Positions 8,832 to 17,137 of a DNA stretch of 64,000 nt are shown piece by piece (positions within the stretch are counted from its first letter, which is position 1; each line of letters starts with the position of its first letter). Below the pieces are notes generated by a model. It was given only the letters and a program-made list of their open reading frames with translations. It was not told the DNA's origin and did no database searches. The position numbers and the translations under genes are program-made. This stretch comes from Pseudonocardia alaniniphila. GTDB lineage: Bacteria > Actinomycetota > Actinomycetes > Mycobacteriales > Pseudonocardiaceae. Where the stretch lies: NCBI RefSeq assembly GCF_022524485.1, contig NZ_JAKXMK010000011.1:1-64000 (forward strand). The letters run 5' to 3'.

Positions 8832-8867
8832 ACGGGCCCGGGATGCCGTGCGGCACCCCGGGCCCGT
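8832..8867. terminator. Bidirectional hairpin terminator
   Basis: ACGGGCCCGGG and CCCGGGCCCGT form a perfect 11-bp stem with a further small stem (GCCG/CGGC) in the loop. It sits in the 91-bp gap between two convergent genes (ends at 8787 and 8879) and can serve both. Confidence 0.75.
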
Positions 8868-8878
8868 GCCCCGGTGGG

Positions 8879-10039
8879 TCAGCTGTTGGTGCTGTAGGAG
8901 TGCGCTCCGGTGCCGGCGAGCTTTCCGGCGTCGACGATCAGGTACTCGTCGCGGATCGGCGTGCCGGAGAAGTGCGACTCGAGGATCTCCCGGGTGCCCG
9001 CTGCGTAGCGCGCCTGCGCCGACAGTGACGAGCCCGAGATGTGGGGGGTCATTCCCTGGTGGGGCATGGTCCGCCACGGGTGGTCGGACGGAGCGGGCTG
9101 CGGGTACCAGACGTCACCGGCGTACCCGGCGAGCTGGCCGCTCTCCAGGGCGCGCACGACCGCGTCCCGGTCGACGATGAGCGCGCGGGCGGTGTTGACC
9201 AGGTAGGCCCCGCGGCGCATCTGCGAGAGCAGCTCTTCACCGAACATGCCCTGCGTCTCCGGGTGCAGGGGTGCGTTGATGGTGACCACGTCGCAGTGCG
9301 GAGCCATCTCCTGCGTGGTGGCGTGGTAGGTCAGGCCCAGCTCCTCCTCGACCTCGGCCGGCAGGCGGTGCCGGTCGGTGTAGTGCAGGCGGACGTCGAA
9401 CGGGGCGAGGCGGCGCAGCACGGCGAGCCCGATCCGCCCTGCGGCGACCGTGCCGACGTCCATCCCCTCGAGGTCGTAGGAGCGGGCCACGCAGTCGGCG
9501 ATGTTCCAGCCGCCCTTGCGGACCCACTCGTGCGACGGGAGGTAGTTGCGCACGAGCGAGAGGATCATCATCACGACGTGCTCGGCGACGCTGATGCTGT
9601 TGCAGAAGGTCACCTCGGCGACGGTCACACCGTGCCTGATCGCCGCGTCGAGGTCGACGTGGTCCGAACCGATGCCCGCGGTGAGCGCGAGTTTGAGGTT
9701 GGGGGCCTTCGCGATCCGCTCCGCCGTGAGGTACGCGGGCCAGAACGGCTGGGAGATCACGACCTCGGCGTCGGCGAGGTGGCGGTCGAACTCCGAGTCG
9801 GCACCCTCCTTGTCGGAGGTGACCACCAGTTCGTGGCCGAGGCCTTCCAGGTACTTCCTCAGCCCGAGCTCGCCCGACACGCTGCCCAGCAACTGTCCCG
9901 GCGTGAAGTCGATGCCTGCCGGAGTAGGAAGCGTCTGTCCGTCCGGGTAGCGCTCCAGCACGGGAAGAGTGTCGCGGGCGTAAGTGGACGGATAACCGTC
10001 GACCGGGTCGTCGTACAGGACGCAAAGCACCTTCGCCAT
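8879..10039 (-). CDS. fdh: NAD-dependent formate dehydrogenase
   Basis: 386 residues of the D-2-hydroxyacid dehydrogenase superfamily, closely matching the well-studied Pseudomonas-type enzyme from the start (MAKVLCVLYDDPVDGYP) to the C-terminal GTGAHSYS. It oxidises formate to CO2 with reduction of NAD+, in the cytoplasm, without metal. All known catalytic positions are visible: Pro in QPFWPAY, Ile in TAGIGSDH, Asn in TFCNSIS, Arg in NTAR, Gln in YPQPAP and His in TPHISG. The Rossmann loop is VGTVAAGRIG. The second of two in-frame ATGs (10039) is chosen because GGAG lies 6 nt before it. Divergent from an IclR regulator. It could supply NADH from formate made in C1 or aldehyde metabolism. Confidence 0.96.
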   Translation of the reverse strand: MAKVLCVLYDDPVDGYPSTYARDTLPVLERYPDGQTLPTPAGIDFTPGQLLGSVSGELGLRKYLEGLGHELVVTSDKEGADSEFDRHLADAEVVISQPFWPAYLTAERIAKAPNLKLALTAGIGSDHVDLDAAIRHGVTVAEVTFCNSISVAEHVVMMILSLVRNYLPSHEWVRKGGWNIADCVARSYDLEGMDVGTVAAGRIGLAVLRRLAPFDVRLHYTDRHRLPAEVEEELGLTYHATTQEMAPHCDVVTINAPLHPETQGMFGEELLSQMRRGAYLVNTARALIVDRDAVVRALESGQLAGYAGDVWYPQPAPSDHPWRTMPHQGMTPHISGSSLSAQARYAAGTREILESHFSGTPIRDEYLIVDAGKLAGTGAHSYSTNS

Positions 10040-10483
10040 CGTCATCTCCTTGAATGTCGGGATTTCCCTTTCTGCAATAACAGTGCTGGATAGCAGGGGA
10101 GCCCGGCAACAGTGTCGAGGACGATTCTCGCTATGACCTCATTCATCGCGTCGATCGTCCGAGGCCGGAGCGTTCGGGGGTGGGGAGGCCGCTCGGCGAG
10201 CGCGGCGAGGCGGGTGCACCCGCTGTGACGGAACGGCCCGCGCTTCGCCGTAGAAGCGGAGTAAACACCGAATCACGACCGAATCTGCGGTGTCACAGAG
10301 ATCGGTGCAGCCCGGCGGCACTGCTACCGGAGGTGGTCCCGCCCTGCTGCCGCGGGCCGAACGGGCGGCGTGAGCCTGCGGCCAGGCGCAGCGATGGCGC
10401 CGCGAATGCGTCCGATCGCGCGCTAGTTACAGTGATACTAGTGAAGGTTCGACCGGTACACGCGTAAAGCAGGGGGAGTACAG
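10040..10483. other. Divergent fdh / IclR intergenic region
   Basis: 444 bp with no convincing gene. It contains a ribosome-binding site for fdh at about 10046-10053, the 10-bp palindrome GGGATTTCCC about 25 bp from the fdh start, and the inverted repeat at 10423-10442 near the IclR start. A regulator acting on both directions is plausible. Confidence 0.45.
10423..10442. promoter_or_regulatory. Inverted repeat shared with the zinc-finger promoter (copy 2)
   Basis: CTAGTTACAGTGATACTAGT matches the site at 7641-7660 at 18 of 20 bases; only bases 6-7 differ. It ends 41 bp before the IclR start and contains GATACT, a likely -10 element. Binding here would be autoregulatory if IclR is the binder. 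Confidence 0.6.
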
Positions 10484-11254
10484 GTGTCGTCGGACGTGCC
10501 CGCGGTCGAGAAAGCCATCCGGATCCTGGAGCGCCTCGCCGCGGAGTATCCACGTCCGGTATCCCCGGCAACGCTCATCGCCGACCTGGCCCTCAATCGC
10601 AGCACCTGCTACGGAATCCTGGCCACATTGCGTGCCCAGGGATGGGGCGCCTCGCCCGAGCGGGCAGGCTGGACGCTCGGGCCGCGGCTGCTCACCCTCA
10701 CCCGTACCGGCGAACACACGGCTGAGGTCGTGCGTGAGGAGCTCGACGAGCTGAGCCGGCGGCTGGGCGCCGTCACGGTCGCCGTCGTGCCGGACGGCTC
10801 CGGGGAGTTCGTCGTCGTCGCCACGGGTGAGTGCACGCAGGGGGTCAGGGTCAGCATCGGGATCGGTGATCGGCTGCCGGAGCCCGCCACCGCCGTGCGC
10901 CAGGTCGTCGCCGCATGGGGCGTGCCGGGTGCGGCGTCGAGACATCGCCTCCCGCCGGAGATGCGCGATCACGGTGAGGGCCTCACCCGGGTACGCGCGG
11001 ACGGGTTCGGGCGCAGTGCCGGGGCCGCCGACCAGCCGCATGGCGTCGCCGCGGCTGCCGCGTTCGACGCCGACGGCCGCGTTCGCATGATCGTGACGGT
11101 GCTCGCGATGCCCGACCGGAAGCCGGACGAGGAGATCGACAGGATCGGCCGCGCCGTTCGTGACGCCGCCGTGGCGATCAGCACCCGTACCGGCGGGGTG
11201 TCACCGACCTACGACGTGCGGAGCGATCCGCCGGTTTCGGGGATCGGCAGGTGA
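10484..11254 (+). CDS. IclR-family transcriptional regulator
   Basis: 256 residues. The N-terminus is an IclR winged helix (VEKAIRILERLAAEYPRPVSPATLIADLALNRSTCYGILATL read as two stretches, residues about 7-48), followed by a GAF-like effector domain with EELDELSRRLGAVTVAVVPDG. GTG at 10484 follows AGGGGGAG. IclR proteins sense small organic acids or aromatic compounds. Divergent from formate dehydrogenase and carrying an inverted repeat at its own promoter, it probably controls itself, fdh or the zinc-finger gene that has the same site. The effector domain is somewhat divergent, so the ligand is open. Confidence 0.85.
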   Translation: MSSDVPAVEKAIRILERLAAEYPRPVSPATLIADLALNRSTCYGILATLRAQGWGASPERAGWTLGPRLLTLTRTGEHTAEVVREELDELSRRLGAVTVAVVPDGSGEFVVVATGECTQGVRVSIGIGDRLPEPATAVRQVVAAWGVPGAASRHRLPPEMRDHGEGLTRVRADGFGRSAGAADQPHGVAAAAAFDADGRVRMIVTVLAMPDRKPDEEIDRIGRAVRDAAVAISTRTGGVSPTYDVRSDPPVSGIGR

Positions 11255-11275
11255 AGCCGGTGCGCCACCCGTGGA

Positions 11276-11389
11276 TCAGACGGTGGCAGGCCGCAGCGCT
11301 CCCCAGAGGGACCGCGCGACCCGCACCGCGAGCCGCTCGAGCAGGGAAGCCGCAACAGCGACCAGCACCGCGGTGAGCATCTCAGTCAT
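11276..11389 (-). CDS. 37-residue hydrophobic peptide
   Basis: ATG at 11389 follows GGAAGGCGG, and the frame reads 37 codons to TGA at 11276. The peptide starts MTEMLTAVLVAVAASLLERL and continues with a basic amphipathic part (AVRVARSLWGALRP). It looks like a one-helix membrane peptide. It lies 100 bp downstream of the P-type ATPase on the same strand, so it may be the last gene of that transcript, and ends 21 bp from the convergent IclR gene. Small regulatory peptides often accompany P-type pumps, but this link is inference. I do not recognise a named family. Confidence 0.45.
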   Translation of the reverse strand: MTEMLTAVLVAVAASLLERLAVRVARSLWGALRPATV

Positions 11390-11489
11390 CGCATCCGCCT
11401 TCCGAGGAATTGCTCCAGGATCGGTGGCGGTGATGAGCATTGGGCGCCGGTGGACTGGATGTCCGGTAGCGAGAAGATGACGAGCGCGT

Positions 11490-14400
11490 TCAGACGCGGG
11501 TCAGTAGCCGTTGTGCCAAGAGCTGGGCCCCGGTGGCCCCCACGGCCGCGGTGAGGGCGATGGCCCACTGGTGAGGAAGGAGCGGCCGGGAACCGACCAC
11601 CCGGCTCACACCGGGTACCTGGACCGCGACCGCCAGCAGCACCATCGAGCCGGCAACCGCGGCGGCCACCAACGGGGTGCGCCCGCGCACGGCGAGCGTC
11701 TGCCCGAGCTGGGCGCCGACGAGCGCGACGAGCCCTGTCGTGCTCGCCTGCCCGGCCGTGCTCACGGGCCGGGCCAGCAGCCACGCGATGCCAGCGGAAG
11801 TCGCCGTGATCGCGGCCCGGACCTGGATGCCGCGGGTGAGCGCGCCGCCCAGGGACTGTTCGGGGCCTTCGGCGAGGAGCTGCTCGGGCGTGGCATCGGC
11901 GGGTGGCCGGACGGCGACGGCCATGGCGGGCAGGACGTCGGTGAGGAGGTTGATCAGCAGCAGCTGCCGTGCGTTGAGGCCACCGTTGCTGCCTGCGATG
12001 CCGGTGGCGAGCGTGTAGGCGATCTCGCCGAGGTTCCCGCCGAGCAGGATGGACAGCGCGTCGCGCACCGAGGTCCACATGCCGCGGCCCTCGACGATCG
12101 CGTCGGTGATCGTCTCGATCCGGTCGTCGGTGACCACGACGTCGGCCGCCTCCCGTGCGGCCGCGGTGGCCCTGGCGCCCAGCGCGATGCCGACGTCAGC
12201 GAGGCGGATGGCGGGCGCGTCGTTGGTGCCGTCGCCGGTGACGGCCACCGCGAGACCGCGCTGCTGGTATACCTGGACGATGCGGGCTTTCTGAGCGGGG
12301 GTGACGCGCGCGAAGACGGCCGCGCGCGGCAGCGCTTCGACGAGCTGGGAGTCCGTCAGCTCCTCGAGCTCGGCGCCGGTCATCACCGTGCGCCCGTTGA
12401 GTGCGTCGAGCTCGCTCGCGATCGACTGCGCCGTACTCGGGTGGTCTCCGGTGATCATGGCGATCTCCACACCGGCGGCGCGCAAGGTCGCGACGCTCTG
12501 GGCAGCGGTCGGCCGGACGGGGTCGACCAACGCGACGAGCCCGCGGAACTCCAGCTCCGTGACGTCGTCCTCGGTCAGCTGGGTCCGGTCCGCGATGCGC
12601 CGCTGGGCCACGGCGAGCACGCGGTGTCCTTGCAGGGCCAGCCGGTGCACCTCCTCGTCGATCGCGGCGCGGGTCCGCTCGTCGAGCGGCTGGGTCTCGC
12701 CGTTGCGTCTGCGGGCGCTGCAGAGCGGGAGGACGACCTCGGGAGCGCCCTTGAGGCTGATCCGCGTGCCGGTACGGCCGCGCCACAGGGTGGCGTGGTA
12801 GGCCCTGCGGGACTCGAAGGGGAGCTCGTCGAGCTGCTCGACGACCGCGTGACCGTTCTCCGCGCTCACCCCGAGCGTGCGGGCGCCGCGCAGCACCGCC
12901 CGGTCGGTCTGGTGGGTGACCTGGTGGGGGTCGGCCCGGAACGGGCTCGCCCGCACGGCGGTGGCGATGACGTCCTGCAGGTCGGGGCGCAGCGGTTCGT
13001 CGACGCTCACGGTGTCGGTTCCGTCGGACACCTGCCGCAGGCTGATCCGGCCCTCGGTGAGCGTGCCGGTCTTGTCGAAGCAGAGCACGTTGACCCGTCC
13101 GAGAGCCTCGATCGTCGATGGGTTGCGGACCAGGGCTCCGCGGGCGGACAACCGGCGCGCTGCCGCGAGCTCGGCCACCGTCGCCACGAAGGGCAGCCCT
13201 TCCGGTACTGCGGCCACCGCGAGGCTGACGGCGCGGGTGAGCGCGATCCCTGCCGGCCGTCGGCGCAGGAGGTCGGACACCACCAGCACGACCCCGGCAC
13301 CGATCGAGATGGGAAGGGCGCGGGCGGTGAGCTTGCGCAACCGGATCTCGACCCCGGTCGGCGGCGCCTGCTCGCCGTTCTGACGCATGGCCCGGCCTGC
13401 CTCGGTGCGGTCACCGGTCGCGACGACCACCGCGTCGGTCCGGCCGACCGCGACCACCGTGCCCTCGTAGAGCATGGAGTTCCGGTCGGCGATGGCCCGG
13501 GCGCTCGTCGCGCGGTTCGACTTCGCCACCGGCACCGACTCGCCCGTCAGGGACGACTCGTCGATCTCCAGGTCATGGCCGGTCAGCACGCGGGAGTCCG
13601 CCGGTACCGCGTCCCCGGCCTGCAGCCGGATCACGTCGCCCTCGACCAGCTGGTCGGCCCGCAGCTCCACATCGGACTCGCCGCGCCGGACGTGGACGCG
13701 TGCCGCGCTGCTCTTCCGGAGCGTGCGGAGAGCCCGCTGTGCTCCGACCCGCTGCACGCCGCCGATCAGCGCGTTCACCGCGAGCACCGTGGTGATCAGC
13801 AACGGGTCGAGGATCGAGCCGGTCGCCGCCGAGACACCGGCGCCTGCTGCGAGCGCCGGGGTGAGCGGGTTGGCGAGCTCCTCCAGCGACGCTTTGGTGA
13901 TCCCGACATCGTGCTGCTCATCGATGGCGGGCCGGTCGCGCTGACGCAGGTGCGACTCGTGCTCGCTGAGCCCGGTGCGGGCGCTGTGCAACGACTGCAG
14001 CACGGCGCGCGCCGACATCGCGTGCCACGGCGTGCGGTCCGCGGGTATCGGCCCCGGCCGCCTGGCCAGCGAGATCCCCGACCAGGTACCGAGGCCGAGC
14101 GCGACCAGTGCGGCTGTGTGCACGGGGATCGCGGCCCGCCCCGCGGCGCCGGTCGGAGGTCCGAGGACGGCGAGGAGTCCTCCCAGTCCCGACCCCCCGA
14201 CGGCGAGCTGGGCGGACCGGTGACTGATCTGCTGAGCCACCCCGATCGCGTCCAGCAGCAGGCACACCTCTCCAGCCGTCCGCGTGAGCACGTCCGCGGT
14301 CCACGGCGGGGGTTTCCCCGGCCCGACCACGCCGATCCCGACGTCCGCGGCGACGAGCGCGGTGCGATGGTTCCGGCTGACCACGGCGACGACGTGGCCG

Positions 14401-15854
14401 CCGGTCTGCAGTGCCCGCACGGAGTCCGTCAGCGTGGCCCCGCCGGGTACGGCGCCGTCGAGCTCCAGGCGTCGCGAGAGCGCGCGGGGGCCACCGACGA
14501 GCACGAGGCCGGCCCGGGAGGCCGCGGCCACCACGGACTCGGCAAAGGGGTCCAGCGCGGGCGAGATGCCGATGACGGCGACCGGTTCGCTGCCGCGCCG
14601 CAGGGTCAGCACCGTGGACGACCGGCGCCCGAGCGAGGCGGCGACCTCGCCCAGCCGCCCTGCCGGCTCCGGTTCGGCCGGCTCGACCGACCAGCCCTCG
14701 TTCGTCCGCGCCCGCAGCGGCCTCCGCAGGTCGACCAGGTCGTGGGCCCGCTCGACGAGCTCGGACAGCCCGGACCCCGGCTCCTCCGCGAGAGGCACCA
14801 CGTCGTCCACGGCCTGGCGGCCCGTCAGCAGGACGTCCTCGTCCAGAACAACCGTGTCGACGCGGTCGAGCCGGCGCAGCACGTTCCGGTCGAGGACGAG
14901 CGTGCCTTTCGCAGCGGCATCGCGGCCGAGCTGAGCGGCGAACCCCTCGCGGCCCGACCGTGCCGCCTTGGGGGCACCGAGAGCGAGCGCGGTGGTCGCG
15001 AGCGGCACGGACCGTGTGGCGGCCAACAGCGCGGCGGCGCCGCCGAGCGCGGCCAGCGGCGTGAGGTCGGCGACCTTCTCGACCGGCCCCGGCGGGATCG
15101 GTGCGGGGCGCGGGCCCACCGGTCGTGGCATGGCTCGATGGGCGCCCTCGTGATCGGCGAGCGCGTCCTCCCACACGGCCCAGGCTCGCCGGCGCGCCTG
15201 GCTCTCCTGGTAGAGGACGAAGCGCTGGCATGCGTCGACGAGCAGCCCGAGCGGGCGCTTGCCGAGCCCGTTGGACAACGCTGCTCCGGTGCTGAGCAGC
15301 GCGTCGGCCGCGGGTTCACCCACGGCTCTCGCGACGTAACCGCGTAGCCGGGGGGAGGCGTCGATCAGCGCGAGGACCGACGCAGGCAGCGCGACCGGTG
15401 CGGCGGGTACCGCCCGGCCGACCGTCGTGTAGACGAGCGCGGCGGTGTGGATGCCCAACAGGGCGGCCTCCTGCAGCGCGCGGCGGGCGTTCCCCGGATG
15501 TTCCTGGCGCGTGTACGGCTCCGACGAGAGCCCGTTCTCCTGCTCGACGTCCGCCACGAGGTCCAGTGCCTCGGACACCGGGAGCAGGTCCGGGTCGAAC
15601 TCGACCATGACGTGGCCGAGAGCCGCGTTGACCTCGGCGCGGCAGACGGCAGGGTGCTCGGCGAGCTGCTCCTCGACGGCCGCGGCGACGGCGGCGTCGC
15701 TGGTGTGCACCCCGCGTAAGGGAACGTGCACCCGGCCCGGCGCCACCGTCGTGGCGTCGGAGGTAGCGGCGTAGGCCAGTTCGGCCAGCCCGTTCGCTGC
15801 GCCGAGGACGGTGCCCACTGCGCCACCGGCAAGGTTGAACACACTCTGCAACAT
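11490..15854 (-). CDS. Giant cation-transporting P-type ATPase, CtpH/CtpI class
   Basis: About 1,454 residues, far above the usual 700-900. The C-terminal half is a complete P-type ATPase: TGES in DESSLTGESVPV, phosphorylated Asp927 in FDKTGTLT, and GDGTNDAPAI before the last membrane helices. The N-terminal half has an HMA-like fold (about 42-105) without the CxxC metal site, and a second, degenerate P-type unit in which DKTGT is replaced by LDEDVLLTG (about 337-345) and the hinge reads VVSRNHRTALVAADVGIGV. This resembles mycobacterial CtpH and CtpI, whose ion is not certain; the HMA remnant does not settle it. ATG at 15854 is preferred over GTG at 15866 since GAGGG lies just before it. Probably cotranscribed with the gene at 15918. 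Confidence 0.88.
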   Translation of the reverse strand: MLQSVFNLAGGAVGTVLGAANGLAELAYAATSDATTVAPGRVHVPLRGVHTSDAAVAAAVEEQLAEHPAVCRAEVNAALGHVMVEFDPDLLPVSEALDLVADVEQENGLSSEPYTRQEHPGNARRALQEAALLGIHTAALVYTTVGRAVPAAPVALPASVLALIDASPRLRGYVARAVGEPAADALLSTGAALSNGLGKRPLGLLVDACQRFVLYQESQARRRAWAVWEDALADHEGAHRAMPRPVGPRPAPIPPGPVEKVADLTPLAALGGAAALLAATRSVPLATTALALGAPKAARSGREGFAAQLGRDAAAKGTLVLDRNVLRRLDRVDTVVLDEDVLLTGRQAVDDVVPLAEEPGSGLSELVERAHDLVDLRRPLRARTNEGWSVEPAEPEPAGRLGEVAASLGRRSSTVLTLRRGSEPVAVIGISPALDPFAESVVAAASRAGLVLVGGPRALSRRLELDGAVPGGATLTDSVRALQTGGHVVAVVSRNHRTALVAADVGIGVVGPGKPPPWTADVLTRTAGEVCLLLDAIGVAQQISHRSAQLAVGGSGLGGLLAVLGPPTGAAGRAAIPVHTAALVALGLGTWSGISLARRPGPIPADRTPWHAMSARAVLQSLHSARTGLSEHESHLRQRDRPAIDEQHDVGITKASLEELANPLTPALAAGAGVSAATGSILDPLLITTVLAVNALIGGVQRVGAQRALRTLRKSSAARVHVRRGESDVELRADQLVEGDVIRLQAGDAVPADSRVLTGHDLEIDESSLTGESVPVAKSNRATSARAIADRNSMLYEGTVVAVGRTDAVVVATGDRTEAGRAMRQNGEQAPPTGVEIRLRKLTARALPISIGAGVVLVVSDLLRRRPAGIALTRAVSLAVAAVPEGLPFVATVAELAAARRLSARGALVRNPSTIEALGRVNVLCFDKTGTLTEGRISLRQVSDGTDTVSVDEPLRPDLQDVIATAVRASPFRADPHQVTHQTDRAVLRGARTLGVSAENGHAVVEQLDELPFESRRAYHATLWRGRTGTRISLKGAPEVVLPLCSARRRNGETQPLDERTRAAIDEEVHRLALQGHRVLAVAQRRIADRTQLTEDDVTELEFRGLVALVDPVRPTAAQSVATLRAAGVEIAMITGDHPSTAQSIASELDALNGRTVMTGAELEELTDSQLVEALPRAAVFARVTPAQKARIVQVYQQRGLAVAVTGDGTNDAPAIRLADVGIALGARATAAAREAADVVVTDDRIETITDAIVEGRGMWTSVRDALSILLGGNLGEIAYTLATGIAGSNGGLNARQLLLINLLTDVLPAMAVAVRPPADATPEQLLAEGPEQSLGGALTRGIQVRAAITATSAGIAWLLARPVSTAGQASTTGLVALVGAQLGQTLAVRGRTPLVAAAVAGSMVLLAVAVQVPGVSRVVGSRPLLPHQWAIALTAAVGATGAQLLAQRLLTRV

Positions 15855-15917
15855 CTGCCCTCGCACGCAACGGACGAGCCACGGCTTCTGCCGCGGCTCG
15901 TCGCTCCAGGGATCAGG

Positions 15918-16415
15918 TCAGTTCCGTGCCCTCGCCGTGCGCATTCCACCTACCTGTGGACCGTCGCCCCGCGGCTCGGGTTTCCCCTCTCCCCGGGCGG
16001 CCAGAGCGCTTCCGATACCGATGGCCGCCGCCACCGGCCATTCGATCGCTCCGACGACCGCGGTGGCCGCCAAGCCTCCGAAGAACAACAACGTCTTCGG
16101 CGGCGGCAGAACGGACAGCGCCTTTCGTCCGGCCGAGTCGAGATCCTCGCGGGTCGGCGGACGCACCCCCGGCATGCGGATCTCCGGCATATGGATCTCC
16201 GGCATGTGAATATCCGGAACCCGGAACTGGGCGGTCATGAACGGCAGGTTGACCGTGGCCGACCGCTTGCCCTCGAAGCGGCCTTCGGCCGGACGGTCCG
16301 GCCGCACCTCCCTCGTGAGACCGCTGGTGCCACCAGCGGAGATAGTGCCTGCGGGCTTTCCCGGCGACCGCGGCGCGCCGGTGCCCCTGTCTGCGGTCCT
16401 CGGCCTGCCTGCCAC
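15918..16415 (-). CDS. Small membrane protein with MPEI repeats
   Basis: 165 residues, no family recognised. A basic, disordered N-terminus is followed by a short tandem repeat (VPDIHMPEIHMPEIRMPGV) and then one or two hydrophobic segments (LLFFGGLAATAVVGAIEWPVA, split here by a proline) and a charged tail. GTG at 16415 follows GGAGGGG. It ends about 60 bp before the P-type ATPase on the same strand, so the pair is likely an operon and this could be an accessory membrane factor of the pump. The repeat is also visible in DNA as near-copies of a 12-bp unit (about 16172-16218). Confidence 0.6.
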   Translation of the reverse strand: MAGRPRTADRGTGAPRSPGKPAGTISAGGTSGLTREVRPDRPAEGRFEGKRSATVNLPFMTAQFRVPDIHMPEIHMPEIRMPGVRPPTREDLDSAGRKALSVLPPPKTLLFFGGLAATAVVGAIEWPVAAAIGIGSALAARGEGKPEPRGDGPQVGGMRTARARN

Positions 16416-16658
16416 GGCCCCTCCTCGCTTCGCGCGCTGCTCGAGATGGAATCAGAGCGTTACCTGGGTGGCGAGGGCGCAAACGTCGTATTGACGGATC
16501 AGGGCCGATTGACCGCGCGGGTTACGACGGTCGTCGGATAATGATCGAAGATTGATCGCTTTTGCCTGGTTCGTCCCTCGCTGAGGTTGGCGGGATCGGC
16601 AAACGGTCATTTCATGGAGGGCAGGCAGGGGACGGCGTAGTCATGAAAGGGGCGCCAG

Positions 16659-17093
16659 ATGGGCACGGGAGCGAGGAGTGAGGGCAGCGGTGACAGCGAG
16701 GACGATGCGGTGCCCGTGGCCCCGGACCGTCCCGTCGTGGACGGTCGCACGATGTCGCCCGAAGAGCTCCGGGAGGAGGTCGAGGAGCTCCGCGACGAGC
16801 GTGTGGCGCACATCGAGGAACTGCGCGCCGAGCTCGGCGACACCGTCGAGGAGCTCGCTTCGCGCTTCGACGTCTCGGCGCGGGTGCAGGCCAGGAAGGA
16901 CGAGACGGTCGCGGCGGCGCTACGGCAGGTCGACGAGCTCTGCCGCCTCATGACGGGCAAGGTCGCGGACGTGCGCCGATTCGTCCGGGAGAGGCCGGGC
17001 GCGGCGGCTGGGGCGGCCGTCGCCCTCCTGCTCCTGATCGTGCTCCGCAGGCGTCGGCGCAAGGCTCGGGCCGTGAGTCCCGAGGAGGGCTGA
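16659..17093 (+). CDS. DUF3618-type membrane protein
   Basis: 144 residues. An acidic N-terminus and a coiled-coil stretch (about 33-65, SPEELREEVEELRDERVAHI onward) precede the DUF3618-like motif ELGDTVEELASRFDVSARVQ. One transmembrane helix (GAAAGAAVALLLLIVL) is followed by an RRRRRK stop-transfer tail. DUF3618 proteins of actinobacteria are single-pass envelope proteins of unknown function, often coding next to YtxH- or phage-holin-like genes; none is here. The 243-bp divergent gap to the gene at 16415 holds no further gene. Confidence 0.7.
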   Translation: MGTGARSEGSGDSEDDAVPVAPDRPVVDGRTMSPEELREEVEELRDERVAHIEELRAELGDTVEELASRFDVSARVQARKDETVAAALRQVDELCRLMTGKVADVRRFVRERPGAAAGAAVALLLLIVLRRRRRKARAVSPEEG

Positions 17094-17137
17094 TCGACCC
17101 CAGGGGCGGCGCCGGGCGGTGGCGGTGCTTTGCGAGC

